Positions 9,960 through 19,799 of a stretch of 64,000 nt of DNA are shown in pieces. A program made the translations under genes and the position numbers. The stretch is from NCBI RefSeq assembly GCF_027497995.1, contig NZ_JAODBT010000004.1:248001-312000 (forward strand), given 5' to 3'. Each line of letters starts with the position of its first letter. Position 1 is the stretch's first letter. The notes beneath the pieces are model-generated. The model saw only the letters and a list, made by a program, of their open reading frames with translations. It ran no database searches and was not told where the DNA came from. The DNA is from Stenotrophomonas sp. Iso1. Its GTDB lineage: Bacteria; Pseudomonadota; Gammaproteobacteria; Xanthomonadales; Xanthomonadaceae.

Positions 9960-12029
9960 TCAAACTTCGGGGTAACCCAGACGCACCGCAACCGGGGTCA
10001 GGCGCGAGAACTCAGCCGACAGCACCTGAGCGTACTTGCGCCAATGGCCTGCCTCGATGGTACCCGGGCCCAGGCTGCGCACCGGCGGGAACTGCAGGCC
10101 AAAGGCCTGTTCCAGCAGTGCGCCCATGGCGGCGGGGCTATTGACCGCATCATCGGTGCGCAACAGCAGGTGGGCATACAGATCCTGCTCGTGCAGCTCG
10201 GCCACCTGCTCCAGCGAGCGGGCCAGCCATTGTGCTGCTTCGCTGGAGGAGGTCAGCGCCAGCGGTGCCGGCGCGCCCAGTGCCAGCCATTCGACCAGCA
10301 TGTCGCGCGGGTCACGGATGGCGATGATCAGGCGGCCTTCCGGCAGCTGCGGGCGCAGTGCCCACAACAGTGCGTTGTCCCACCACAGCAGCCAGTCGAT
10401 GACGTTGCCGTCTTCGATGCCACGCGACGGCAACTGCTCGCGCCATTGCTGCACGAGTTGCTCAGGGCTCAGCGCATCCGTTGCCAGGCGCTGCAGGGTG
10501 AAGAAGTTCTGGAAGCCATCGTTGGGCGGGGTCGGGCCGAAACGGTCACCGCGCAGCACGCGGCTGCCGGCATTCATCACCGCCACCACGCGCTCCACGC
10601 CTGAACCCGGCGCGCCCCAGACGAACATCGGACGGGTTGCATTGCCTTCAGCCACGGTACCCAGTGCCGGCCATTCGCCGGGGGCCTTGGCCTGCGGCGG
10701 CAACGGCAGGCGTGTCGGCGCCAATGCTTCGTGCAGGCTCAGCCAGGTGGCCAGTGCGGCAGCCGGATCACCGGCACGGTCCTGCACACTGCCCAGCCAA
10801 GTGCGCAGCGCCGGATGCGCGTCCTCCGGGCTGCTGTCCAACAACGCCTGCACATGCGCCACCGCAGCGGCGGGCTCGCGCACCAGCAGTGCTTCGACAA
10901 TGCGTTGTTCGCCACTGACGCGGCCCGGCTCCAAAGCCACGATTCGACGCGCGATGGCTTCAGCGTCGTCGGCCTGCTCGTTCATGTCGTGCAGGCTCAT
11001 GCGCGCTTCCAGCGCCGGCAGGTGTTCGGGCATCGCAGCCAGCCAGCGATCGACCACGTCCACCGCTTCATCACTGCCCACCGGCGCCACGGCCAGACGT
11101 GCCAGCCACAGGTCATGCAGCTGCGGGTTGTCCAGCAGCGCGGCTTCCAGATCGGTGCGCGCTTCTTCGTCCCGGCTCAGACGCTGCCAGGCCACCAGCA
11201 GCATCTGCAGCGTGGCGCGGTCGCCCGGCAGCTGGCTCAGCAGCGGACGCAGGTACTCCAGCGCCTGCAGTGGCTGGCCCGAGGCCAGCTCCAGCTCACC
11301 GGCCATGCGACGCATGCCCGGGCTGTCGCCCCCTTCATTTGCCAGCACCTCGCGCATCACTTCGGCAGCGCGGTCGATATGCCCCTGACGCAAGGCCAGC
11401 TGCACCAGCAGACCGCGCAGGGCCTGGGTGCCGGGGCTCAGTTCGAGCACGCGGCGGAATGCCTGTTCGGCAAAGGCCAGCATGTCCTTGCCCAGGTACG
11501 CAAAGCCCAGCGCGTGCAGCAGACGCGGGTCGTTGGGCAACTTTTGGCTGGCCGCCGACAGCACGCTCAGCGCGCGATCCACATCGCCGCGACGCAGCGC
11601 GACCATGCCCTCGATACCGGCCAACTCGGGGCTGTCCGGATCCACGCGCGCGGCCATGCGGCCCAGGCGGTCGGCCTCGTCAGCATCATCACGGGCCAGC
11701 GCGAGGTGCGCCTGCATCAGATAGGCGGAGAATTCATTGGGGTTGAGCGTGGTGCTGCGCTCCAGCGCCTCACCCGCAGCGGCAATCTGGCGCAGCGCCA
11801 GCAACAGGCCGGCCTGCTGCAGATGCAGTGCGGCATCGTCCGGCGCGAGCGCCAAAGCCTGCTCCAGGCTGGCCTGGGCATCGGCCAGCTGGCCTTGCTG
11901 CTGCAGCGCCAGCGCCAGCCAGCGGTGGGCCTGCGCCTGCTGCGGTTCGGCGGCCGCCCATTCACGGGCCAGGGTCACCCCCTCATCAGCGGCGTTTCGG
12001 CGCAGGGCTTCAATGATCTTGTCTTGCAT
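9960..12029 (-). CDS. TPR-repeat protein with C-terminal sulfotransferase-like domain
   Basis: 689 residues. From the start MQDKIIEALRR at 12029, roughly 450 residues form tandem tetratricopeptide repeats (for example AHRWLALALQQQGQLADAQAS, then ALAPDDAALHLQQAG). From about 467 a separate domain opens with FVWGAPGSGVERV, a P-loop-like sequence where sulfotransferases bind PAPS. RLIIAIRDPRDML further on matches the 3'-phosphate-binding region. TPR-sulfotransferase fusions are common in xanthomonads, but substrates are unknown. It has no signal peptide. An ATG at 12059 would add 10 residues. Confidence 0.85.
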   Translation of the reverse strand: MQDKIIEALRRNAADEGVTLAREWAAAEPQQAQAHRWLALALQQQGQLADAQASLEQALALAPDDAALHLQQAGLLLALRQIAAAGEALERSTTLNPNEFSAYLMQAHLALARDDADEADRLGRMAARVDPDSPELAGIEGMVALRRGDVDRALSVLSAASQKLPNDPRLLHALGFAYLGKDMLAFAEQAFRRVLELSPGTQALRGLLVQLALRQGHIDRAAEVMREVLANEGGDSPGMRRMAGELELASGQPLQALEYLRPLLSQLPGDRATLQMLLVAWQRLSRDEEARTDLEAALLDNPQLHDLWLARLAVAPVGSDEAVDVVDRWLAAMPEHLPALEARMSLHDMNEQADDAEAIARRIVALEPGRVSGEQRIVEALLVREPAAAVAHVQALLDSSPEDAHPALRTWLGSVQDRAGDPAAALATWLSLHEALAPTRLPLPPQAKAPGEWPALGTVAEGNATRPMFVWGAPGSGVERVVAVMNAGSRVLRGDRFGPTPPNDGFQNFFTLQRLATDALSPEQLVQQWREQLPSRGIEDGNVIDWLLWWDNALLWALRPQLPEGRLIIAIRDPRDMLVEWLALGAPAPLALTSSSEAAQWLARSLEQVAELHEQDLYAHLLLRTDDAVNSPAAMGALLEQAFGLQFPPVRSLGPGTIEAGHWRKYAQVLSAEFSRLTPVAVRLGYPEV

Positions 12030-12088
12030 GGCGGTCCAGCGTGAGCGCAAAAAACGCATTGTAACGGCGATGTCCACCGCACCACGGT

Positions 12089-13090
12089 TCAGCCGTGGAT
12101 CGCCGCTGCCAGCTGCTGCGCTACCCAGCGCTCGGAAAAGCCGTCGCCACGCAGGTTTTCGATAAAACCGCAGTGCCCGCCCCAACGCGCAATCTGCAGA
12201 TGCGCGTGCGTCGGCAGCTGCCATTCGTCGAACGTGGCAAACGGAATCACCGGGTCGTCCTGCGCCATCAAGATGGCGGCTGGCACCTGTAGGCCGGCCA
12301 GTTTCTGCCCGGCGATGGAGTAGCCGTCGAAGTAATCCTGCAGCGAGGCAAAGTCGGTATGCCGGTCTACCAGCCAGCCAGTCAGCGCGCGGATGTCCAG
12401 CTTGAGTACGGTGTCATCGCAATCAGCCAGCTCGGGAAACAGCGTGCGTTTGCGCCGCAGCGAGCCGGTCCACTTGCGGCGGAAATACCAGTCGTACATC
12501 ACCGGCCCGCGTTCGATGCTGTCCATTGTCACCGCTGGGTCCAGCACCGGGCAGACCGAGGCCACGTGCCGCAGCGGCACACCGGCCGCCGGCGCGTGCA
12601 GGGCCAACCGCAGCACGAAGTTGCCACCCAACGAGTAACCGGCAGCCACCAGCGGCAGCATCGGGAAACGTGCGGCGATATCACCCGCGGCGTTGACCAC
12701 TTCCTCAATCCGGCAGGAATGGAAAATACCGGGGTTGAGGTGATGGGTATTGCCATGGTCGCGGAAGTTCAGCCGCACCACCTCGAAGCCGTTCTGCAGC
12801 ATGTGTGCCGCAGTCATGCGCATGTAGCTGGATTCGGCGCTGCCTTCCCAGCCATGCAGCAGCAATGCCATGCCGACCGGGACCACATCCGGCAACCGGC
12901 TGTGCCAGGCCTGCAGACGCACGCCGTCGCCGCCGTCCAGCAACAACTCGGTGGTGACCGCGCCAGTACCGGCCAGCAATTGCTGGCCGCGACGCAGCCG
13001 CACCCGGCTGGAGGCCAGCATCGACTGCAGATGTGGATTGCGCAGCCACCGCGGTGGCTGGTAATCGGCAGCGTTCAACATGCCGTGCAT
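12089..13090 (-). CDS. Alpha/beta hydrolase, YheT family
   Basis: Predicted carboxylesterase of the YheT/UPF0017 family, probably acting on lipid-like esters. 333 residues; the ATG at 13081 is an alternative. N-terminal family mark: PPRWLRNPHLQSM. The nucleophile elbow is GYSLGGN, the acid lies in DDPVIP and the catalytic His in GGHCGFIE; LLLHGWEGS is the oxyanion region. No signal peptide. Fifty bases after the PlsC-like gene and 59 before the TPR gene, in the same direction. Confidence 0.9.
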   Translation of the reverse strand: MHGMLNAADYQPPRWLRNPHLQSMLASSRVRLRRGQQLLAGTGAVTTELLLDGGDGVRLQAWHSRLPDVVPVGMALLLHGWEGSAESSYMRMTAAHMLQNGFEVVRLNFRDHGNTHHLNPGIFHSCRIEEVVNAAGDIAARFPMLPLVAAGYSLGGNFVLRLALHAPAAGVPLRHVASVCPVLDPAVTMDSIERGPVMYDWYFRRKWTGSLRRKRTLFPELADCDDTVLKLDIRALTGWLVDRHTDFASLQDYFDGYSIAGQKLAGLQVPAAILMAQDDPVIPFATFDEWQLPTHAHLQIARWGGHCGFIENLRGDGFSERWVAQQLAAAIHG

Positions 13091-13135
13091 GCTGCACCGG
13101 TGCGCTTGGATGCGACGTTGACCACCGCCATCCTC

Positions 13136-13927
13136 TCAGGGCCCTTCCATCACCGCCACGATACGCGCACGCGCGGTCTCCGCGATGCGGCGGCGGCCTT
13201 CCAGGTCCGAGCCACTGATGGGCTCCAGAAAATGTACTTCCGCCCGACGCGGCGCTTCGCCCAGCAACCGCAGGAAATTGCCGAGGAAACTCTCGCCCGG
13301 CGCGAACGCGACCAGGGTCTGGGCGTTGCCACGCTCGCCGTAGCGCAGCGCGATGGGCTGCACCGGCACGTTGGTCACGACGGCAGCCTGGAAGATGCGC
13401 GCATGGAACGGCCCGACTTCATGCCCGCCACGGGTGCGGCCTTCCGGGAACACCGCCACCGGACGCTGCTCCTGCAGGCGCTTGACCATCTCCTCCATCA
13501 CCCCGCCCAGCGACTCGGTATTGCCGCGCTGGTGATAGATGGTGTGGCCACGGCTGGCGACCCAACCCACCACCGGCCAATCGGAGATCTCGCGCTTGGC
13601 CACGAAGCCGACCATCTGCTGGCTGTGAACCATGCTGATGTCCACCCAGCCCACATGGTTGGCCACAAACAACACCGGCCCCGGCAAGGGCTGGCCGTAG
13701 CGATGCAGGCGGAAGCCGAAGATCCACATCAAACAACTCGACCACCAGCGCACCACCCGGTGCTCCAGGGGATCGGCAGGCCCTCCCATGCGCCCGAACG
13801 GCGGCAGCATCAGCAGCAGGATCAACGGCAGGAACAGGACGATGTGCACCAGCAACAGCGGAACGCGGTACAGGTAACGGAACACGCGAAGCACGCCGCC
13901 TTGGCGGGCGGGACGGGGGGATTTCAT
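13136..13927 (-). CDS. 1-acyl-sn-glycerol-3-phosphate acyltransferase (PlsC family)
   Basis: Membrane acyltransferase that adds a fatty acid to lysophosphatidic acid or a related acceptor. 263 residues from MKSPRPARQ at 13927; the frame stays open upstream but without plausible protein. A hydrophobic stretch (about 20-45) anchors it. Catalytic motif NHVGWVD fits NHx4D, and FPEGRTRGG is the substrate-binding motif III. Which acceptor it uses, or whether it is the main PlsC of the cell, cannot be told from sequence. Confidence 0.9.
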   Translation of the reverse strand: MKSPRPARQGGVLRVFRYLYRVPLLLVHIVLFLPLILLLMLPPFGRMGGPADPLEHRVVRWWSSCLMWIFGFRLHRYGQPLPGPVLFVANHVGWVDISMVHSQQMVGFVAKREISDWPVVGWVASRGHTIYHQRGNTESLGGVMEEMVKRLQEQRPVAVFPEGRTRGGHEVGPFHARIFQAAVVTNVPVQPIALRYGERGNAQTLVAFAPGESFLGNFLRLLGEAPRRAEVHFLEPISGSDLEGRRRIAETARARIVAVMEGP

Positions 13928-14136
13928 CCGCGCACGATACCGGATGCGGTCAGGCTTCCGCCAGCGCGGGGACGCCGTCGCCAGTACCTGCGCCGCAGGC
14001 CCGGAAACGTACGGCAGCGCACGCCAGGGCGCGGGGCCGTGTGCGTGCGCCCTGCGCCATTGGCCGGCACGGCACAGCACACACCGCAAGGACGCTATAA
14101 GGTGTAAAACCGGATCTCAAGCCAAGGGGGCGAACG

Positions 14137-16707
14137 ATGGACCGGCAGCTCTTGTCGTCGACCGAAGACATGCTGCAGTTTTTTTCCACGGCGCTGGAGC
14201 AGATCGGCAACGGGGTGATCCTGTTCGATGAGTGCAACAGCATCCTGTACTTCAACCACGCCATGGAAGCGATCTCCGGCTGGTCACGCAAGGAAGTGCT
14301 GGGCCAGAACCTTGGCATGCTGGCGCCGCTGTCCATGCGCGATCGCTACGACACCCGCCTCTACCCCGGTGAAAGCAACCGGGTGCAGGAATTGGCGTTG
14401 ACGCCGCATGACATCCAGTTGGTCCGCAGGGACGGTGGCCATTGCTGGATCAGCGTCACGTTGTCGCAGATCCACAGCGGTGGTCGCGATATCCGCATGG
14501 CGCTGGTGACCGATGTCACCGCGCGGCGCATGACCCAGGCACGTGAGCGGCTGCTGTCACTGGGCTTCGATGAAACCCAAAGCGCCGTGCTGATCACCGA
14601 TGCCAAAGGCCGTATCGTGCATTTGAACAAGGGCTTCCGGCGCTTGTTCGGCTTTTTGGATACTGAAGCGCTGGGACAGTACGTGCCAACGTTGCTGGTA
14701 CCGGATGGCTCTTGGTCCGCGCACGTTGCCGCCTATGCGTCACGCCTGAGTGCAGGCCGCCCGATCCAGGCCGATGAGCACGTTTACCGCAAGAATGGGC
14801 AACCCCTGTGGTGCTCCGTCAGTACCAACCCGATCTTCGATGACTACGGCGCGCTGGTGAACCTGGTCATCGTGTTGATGGACATCACCCGCACCAAGGT
14901 GCACGAGGTACTGCAGTACAAGATGCTCGACGCCATGGTCCGCGAGGTTCCCACCGTCGAGCTGATGCAGCAGATGTGCGCGGAGGTGGAGCGGATCGCG
15001 CCACAGGTGCTGTGCTCGGTGCTGCGCCTGGAGGATGGACGGCTGCGCACGCTGGCCGCACCCAGTCTGCCCGATGCCTACAACAAGCAGGTCGACGGCC
15101 TGATGATCGGCCCCCATAGCGGTAGCTGTGGCAGTGCCGCCTACAGTGGCGAACCGGTGCTGTCGCGTGATATCGCCAGCGACCCGAACTGGGTAGGCCT
15201 CAGCCATATCGCCCTGCAGTACGGCCTGGCCGCGTGCTGGTCCACCCCGATCAAGGCCAGCGATGGCCGCGTGCTTGGCACGTTCGCTTTCTACTACCGG
15301 CAACCACACGACCCGGACACCTTCCACCGCCGCTTGGTGGAGGTGATCGTGCATCTGTGTGCGTTGGCGCTGGAGCGCGAAGAAGCGCGCAACCGCATCC
15401 GTCGGCTGGCGTTCTACGACGACCTGACCGGCCTGCCAAACCGTAGTCTGCTGCATGCGCAGGCCGACAACGCGATCGCCTCCGCCAAGCACCGGAACGA
15501 TTCACTGGCCATGCTCTTCATCGACCTGGACCGCTTCAAGCAGGTCAATGATTCCTTCGGGCATCCCGGGGGCGATGAACTTCTGCGCACCGTGGCACGG
15601 CGGCTGCAGCAGGAAATCGGGCCGATGGATATCGTCGGGCGCCTGTCCGGCGACGAGTTCGTGGTGGTACTCGCCGTTTGCGACGGTCTGGCCGCTGGCG
15701 AACGCAGCGAGCACATCCTGCGGGCGCTGGGGCAACCGCTGCAGTTGGGCGATGTAGAGATACGGCCTTCGGCCAGCATCGGCATCAGCGTGTTTCCTGA
15801 CGACGGCTGCGACATGGAAAGCCTGCTGCATCACGCCGACATGGCCATGTACCAGGCCAAGCACAGCGGCCGCAGCCACGCACGTTTCTACAGCAGCGAG
15901 ATGGACCGCAGCGCGCAGGAACGGCTGGGGCTGGAAACCGCCCTGCGCGAAGCCCTCGACCAAGGGCAACTGCAGCTGCACTACCAGCCACAGATTGATA
16001 TCGCCAGCGGGCACCTGCACAGCGTCGAAGCCCTCGCCCGCTGGAACCACCCGCGACTGGGTGACGTATCCCCGGTGTGTTTCATTCCACTGGCCGAAGA
16101 AACCGGACTCATCGGGCAACTGGGTCTATGGGCCTTGAAGGAAGCCTGCCATCAACTGAGTCGCTGGCGCCACGAAGGCCTGGTCGTGCCGTCGATTTCG
16201 GTGAACCTTTCGCCTACCAATTTCCACAGCCCGGCCTTGCCAGCCACCATCGACCAGATCCTGCGCGATGAATCGCTCGACGCCTCGGATCTGACGCTGG
16301 AAATCACCGAAAACGTGCTGCTGGACGCCGACCCCACCACGCTGCGCACGCTACGCAAGGTGCATGCGCTGGGCGTACGGTTGTCGATGGACGACTTCGG
16401 CACCGGCTACTCCAGCCTGAGCTACCTGCGCCAGTTGCCCATCAGCGAACTCAAACTCGACCGCAGCTTCGTCCACGACATCGTCCACGACAGCGTGACC
16501 AGCACCTTGACCCAGGCCATCGCCCACATCGGCCACAGCCTGCACCTGAAAGTGGTGGCAGAGGGTGTGGAAAATGAGGCGCAACTACAGCTGCTGGGCG
16601 CGCAGGGTTACCACATCGCGCAAGGCTTCCACTTCACCCCGGCGTTGCCGGCCGCCGCGCTGGCGAGCTGGGTCCGGAACATGACAATGAAAGACAGCAG
16701 CGAGTGA
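14137..16707 (+). CDS. PAS-PAS-GAF-GGDEF-EAL cyclic-di-GMP signalling protein
   Basis: 856-residue cytoplasmic sensor. Order: PAS (about 18-130), second PAS (about 150-255, DAKGRIVHLNKGFRRLFGF), GAF (about 275-415), GGDEF (about 425-580), EAL (about 600-850). The cyclase motif is degenerate at the first position (SGDEF near 504). The EAL domain keeps EALARW near 630, NLSP and DDFGTGYSSL, so phosphodiesterase activity is likely and cyclase activity uncertain. The layout recalls E. coli DosP with an added GAF. The ATG follows AAGGGGGCG, and TATAAG at 14096-14101 is a candidate -10. It is probably transcribed alone. Confidence 0.92.
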   Translation: MDRQLLSSTEDMLQFFSTALEQIGNGVILFDECNSILYFNHAMEAISGWSRKEVLGQNLGMLAPLSMRDRYDTRLYPGESNRVQELALTPHDIQLVRRDGGHCWISVTLSQIHSGGRDIRMALVTDVTARRMTQARERLLSLGFDETQSAVLITDAKGRIVHLNKGFRRLFGFLDTEALGQYVPTLLVPDGSWSAHVAAYASRLSAGRPIQADEHVYRKNGQPLWCSVSTNPIFDDYGALVNLVIVLMDITRTKVHEVLQYKMLDAMVREVPTVELMQQMCAEVERIAPQVLCSVLRLEDGRLRTLAAPSLPDAYNKQVDGLMIGPHSGSCGSAAYSGEPVLSRDIASDPNWVGLSHIALQYGLAACWSTPIKASDGRVLGTFAFYYRQPHDPDTFHRRLVEVIVHLCALALEREEARNRIRRLAFYDDLTGLPNRSLLHAQADNAIASAKHRNDSLAMLFIDLDRFKQVNDSFGHPGGDELLRTVARRLQQEIGPMDIVGRLSGDEFVVVLAVCDGLAAGERSEHILRALGQPLQLGDVEIRPSASIGISVFPDDGCDMESLLHHADMAMYQAKHSGRSHARFYSSEMDRSAQERLGLETALREALDQGQLQLHYQPQIDIASGHLHSVEALARWNHPRLGDVSPVCFIPLAEETGLIGQLGLWALKEACHQLSRWRHEGLVVPSISVNLSPTNFHSPALPATIDQILRDESLDASDLTLEITENVLLDADPTTLRTLRKVHALGVRLSMDDFGTGYSSLSYLRQLPISELKLDRSFVHDIVHDSVTSTLTQAIAHIGHSLHLKVVAEGVENEAQLQLLGAQGYHIAQGFHFTPALPAAALASWVRNMTMKDSSE

Positions 16708-16787
16708 AGATGCAAGGTGAGAACGAACGCTGAGCCGCAGCGGCCGCCAGAGCAAAACCGCCCCTGCCCTATCTCACCGCCCTTCAC

Positions 16788-17213
16788 TCACTTCTGCACC
16801 ACCGCCAACGTCAGCCGCGAAATGCACACCGGCTTGCCGGCTTCATTCTCGATGCGGATTTCCCACACCTGCGTGGTACGGCCCACATGCAGCGCGCGAG
16901 CGGTGCCGGTGACCACGCCCTCACGTGCGGCGCGCAGGTGGTTGGCATTGATCTCCAACCCCACGCAGACCTGGCTTGCCGGGTCCACACACAGGTTGCC
17001 TGCGCTGCTGCCCAGCGTCTCGGCAAGCACCACCGAAGCGCCACCATGCAGCAGACCGTAAGGCTGGCGGGTGCGCTCATCCACAGGCATCGTTGCCTGG
17101 ATCCAGTCATCACCGGCTGCAGTGAAAACAATGCCCAGGTGGTCGATCAAGGTGCCACGGCTGAGTGTATTGACCTGCTGTAGATCAACCGGCGCGCGAA
17201 ATACTCGGGACAT
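16788..17213 (-). CDS. Hotdog-fold thioesterase (PaaI/YdiI type)
   Basis: Acyl-CoA thioesterase of the 4HBT superfamily. 141 residues, the normal size. The catalytic motif is YGLLHGGASVVLAETLGS (HGG with the downstream Glu), and the CoA-binding region is EINANHLRAAREGVVTGTA. Substrate could be 1,4-dihydroxy-2-naphthoyl-CoA or a phenylacetyl/benzoyl-CoA type; sequence alone does not decide. It lies 33 bases downstream of the phospholipase-D gene in the same direction. Confidence 0.88.
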   Translation of the reverse strand: MSRVFRAPVDLQQVNTLSRGTLIDHLGIVFTAAGDDWIQATMPVDERTRQPYGLLHGGASVVLAETLGSSAGNLCVDPASQVCVGLEINANHLRAAREGVVTGTARALHVGRTTQVWEIRIENEAGKPVCISRLTLAVVQK

Positions 17214-17246
17214 GCGTATGACCTGTTGGGGAGAGGGAGAGCTTGT

Positions 17247-19220
17247 TTACAGAATCGGAACCAGGCCCGCACCGAAAGCGGTCAGCATGCGCACCAGCAA
17301 CCACTTTGGGCCGACGTCCACTTCGGGGAAATCGCCCACTGCGATGTAACAGGCGTGGAAGCGCGGGTCTTGCCGACGCAGGGGTGTGAGGCATTCCGGG
17401 CCAGGCTGGAATTCATAGTCGGTGGCATAACGCCAAGGCCAGAAGTCGAGTACGGGCAACGCTTCCGACGCCTTGCCCAGGCTGTAATTGAGGCCAGACA
17501 GCACCAGCGCTTTCTGCCGGGGTGCCACCACCCAGGAGTTGTCCGGATGGATGTCGCGCAGGATGCTTTGCGCCAGTTGTTCGGCGAACACCGGGTCGTT
17601 GATGATCACCGCGCCTTCGGTGTTGTAGTTCTCGCTGCGCGGATCAAAGTTGTGGGTACCGATCACACCGATGCGGCGGTCCACCACCAGTGACTTGGCG
17701 TGCAGCCCCATGCGCGCACCCTGGCGGGTGACAGGCACCGGGCGGTTGGCCGGTCGCGTGCTGAGGAACGAGGGCCGGGTTTCGGTACGCAGCACTTCGC
17801 GTTCCACTTCGCTGCCGCCGGGCGTGGATTTGCGCCCCGAACCGCTACCGCGCACGTTGCTGCCGGCCGCGCTGCCGCCAATTACACTGCCGCGCGAGGT
17901 GCTTTTGTCCATGTTACCCAGCGGTGCCGGCACCAGCTTCTGGTAGTCCACCGGCGCATCCAGCGGGAACGGTTTGTACTCGTAGATGTTGAAGCCCAGC
18001 TCGCGCAGGTTGCGGCGCTTGTACTTGTAGGACAGTGCGTAGACAACCGGGTTGTCGGTCGCCGCCAAACTATTGGTGGAAACCACCACCCGCGGCGGCA
18101 TTTCGCGCGCACGCAGGCCTTTGAACAACTTCTGCGCCGGCTTTGACAGCACCAAGTACGGCGTCTGCAGCAGTACTTCGCTCTGCGCCGAGTTGATCAA
18201 GGCATCCAGCGTGGGCTCGGTGAGGTGCTGGCCATCAAGCGGTTCATCCTCGCGCTCGTTGCGGTGTTTGCGTGGCAGGTCGGCCACGTAACTCACCGAC
18301 TTCACCGGCAACGCCGTGTCGACGAACTCGCGGCTGATGAAGTCCGCGTCGGAGGCTTCGGCATCCACCCGCTCGATGCGCTCCGGGTAGCGGAACGCAG
18401 CTTCTGGCATGGCTGGCACGCCCTCGCGCAGCAGCGTTTTGCCGACATCGTTCAGCCGTTCGGCCGGCACACTGCGCCGTGCGTCCCAGAAGGCCTGGAA
18501 GTTGGCAGCCATCTCACGCGCCTCAGGGCCGGCCACCATCACGTCACGATCGCGGAAGTTGTACTCCCTATCCCAGTCGTAATAGTCATCCTGGTAATTG
18601 CGGCCGCCGACCACGCCGATTACGTCATCAATCACCAGCAATTTGTTGTGCATGCGCTGGTTGAAGCGGCGGAAGCAACACAACACGCTGCCGACGTAGT
18701 CCAGATAATTGAGCTTGGCCTTGCCGAAGGCAGGGTTGTAGACACGCAGCTCGAAATTGGCATGGGCACCGGACAGTGCGCCCAGCATCTGCACATCGGA
18801 AATCGCAGACAGCTGGTCGATCAGCACCCGCACCTTGACGCCCCGCCGGGCAGCGGCCAGCAGTTCGTCGATCACCAGCCGCGCGCTGTCGTCGGTATCG
18901 AAAATGTAGGTCTGCAGGTCAATACTGCGGGTGGCACTGCGCAACAGGTTCAGCCGTGCCACGAGCGACAACTCACCCTCATCGAGGATGGTGGCGTAGT
19001 GCCGTGGCACCTGTTCGGTGGATTCGGCCATGGCGCGGCCACCGAGCGCGCGCAACGGCGAGTCCAGCGCGCAGCGGTCCGGCTGCGTGCATTCCACGGT
19101 GGTCGAACGTGCCGAGATGGCGATGCCTTCGGCACGCGCGCGTTGCTGTGGTGACAGCGACGCGCAGCCACCGACCAACAGCACTGCCAACAGCAGGAAA
19201 AGCCGGGTTGCCGGATTCAC
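17247..19220 (-). CDS. Phospholipase D-family lipoprotein, ClsC-like cardiolipin synthase
   Basis: 657 residues with two HKD motifs: HNKLLVIDD near 190 and HAKSLVVDR near 508, the latter followed by GTHNFDPRSENYNTE. A signal ends in VGGC, indicating a lipoprotein. E. coli ClsC (YmdC) uses phosphatidylethanolamine plus phosphatidylglycerol to make cardiolipin, usually with YmdB; no ymdB is here. A Ser/Gly/Arg-rich insert (about 440-475) is unusual and looks disordered. The GTG start overlaps the stop of yceI as GTGA, so the pair is coupled. Confidence 0.88.
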   Translation of the reverse strand: MNPATRLFLLLAVLLVGGCASLSPQQRARAEGIAISARSTTVECTQPDRCALDSPLRALGGRAMAESTEQVPRHYATILDEGELSLVARLNLLRSATRSIDLQTYIFDTDDSARLVIDELLAAARRGVKVRVLIDQLSAISDVQMLGALSGAHANFELRVYNPAFGKAKLNYLDYVGSVLCCFRRFNQRMHNKLLVIDDVIGVVGGRNYQDDYYDWDREYNFRDRDVMVAGPEAREMAANFQAFWDARRSVPAERLNDVGKTLLREGVPAMPEAAFRYPERIERVDAEASDADFISREFVDTALPVKSVSYVADLPRKHRNEREDEPLDGQHLTEPTLDALINSAQSEVLLQTPYLVLSKPAQKLFKGLRAREMPPRVVVSTNSLAATDNPVVYALSYKYKRRNLRELGFNIYEYKPFPLDAPVDYQKLVPAPLGNMDKSTSRGSVIGGSAAGSNVRGSGSGRKSTPGGSEVEREVLRTETRPSFLSTRPANRPVPVTRQGARMGLHAKSLVVDRRIGVIGTHNFDPRSENYNTEGAVIINDPVFAEQLAQSILRDIHPDNSWVVAPRQKALVLSGLNYSLGKASEALPVLDFWPWRYATDYEFQPGPECLTPLRRQDPRFHACYIAVGDFPEVDVGPKWLLVRMLTAFGAGLVPIL

Positions 19221-19795
19221 GGTTGGGGTGCGCCAACAAGGCGCGTACGCAATATAAAGGTCACTCGATCACCCAGAGCCATCTGCCAGCTGTCCATGCC
19301 GTAACGACCGCGCAGGACGGTACCTCGGCTGACGAGGTCGCAATCATAGCCGGGCCTTGCGCATTCAGGTTTTGCCAGACGCAGTGTTTCACGACGGCTG
19401 ATACCGCGAATGGTCAACCAACCCTCTACTTCGCCGCCGTGTTCAATCACGGCCGGCAAGTACGGGTCAGATTGGAATTCGATGAGCGGGTAACGCGCGA
19501 CGTCGAAGAAGTCCTCGCCCCGCATCCATCCGGTGTAGCGGGGCTTGTCCGGAATTTCCACGTATTGCGCAAACATGCGCAGCCGCACCTGGTGGCGACC
19601 ATCAGACAGCTGCGTGCTCAATGCTTCAAAGCGCGGGAAGTTCCCCTCGATTTTCTGTCCAAACCGGGTGCGTATCTCAAAGCCGAACTGAGACCGCGCC
19701 GTATCAATCTGTGGCAGTGGCACTGGCGGCCCGGCAGTTGCCGTGCCCGCCAGTGCCCACACCATCAGCAGCAACATCCCCCGTACTGCTGCCAT
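19217..19795 (-). CDS. YceI-family periplasmic protein
   Basis: 192 residues from MAAVRGM at 19795 (an ATG at 19777 would also give a signal). The signal peptide ends near TATAG. The lipocalin-like YceI barrel has the typical DTARSQFGFEIRTRFG opening, GEDFFDVARYPLIEFQS and the WLTIRGISRRETL strand. YceI proteins bind isoprenoid-type lipids in the periplasm. It is four bases after sixA and overlaps the phospholipase gene, within a run parA-sixA-yceI-cls-thioesterase. Confidence 0.88.
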   Translation of the reverse strand: MAAVRGMLLLMVWALAGTATAGPPVPLPQIDTARSQFGFEIRTRFGQKIEGNFPRFEALSTQLSDGRHQVRLRMFAQYVEIPDKPRYTGWMRGEDFFDVARYPLIEFQSDPYLPAVIEHGGEVEGWLTIRGISRRETLRLAKPECARPGYDCDLVSRGTVLRGRYGMDSWQMALGDRVTFILRTRLVGAPQP

Positions 19796-19799
19796 AGAC

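Noticed and set aside
10731..12044. Open plus-strand frame of 437 codons
   Set aside because: Gln/Arg-rich shadow opposite the TPR protein.
12359..14107. Open plus-strand frame of 582 codons
   Set aside because: Antisense to the YheT-like and PlsC-like genes, whose catalytic motifs are clear.
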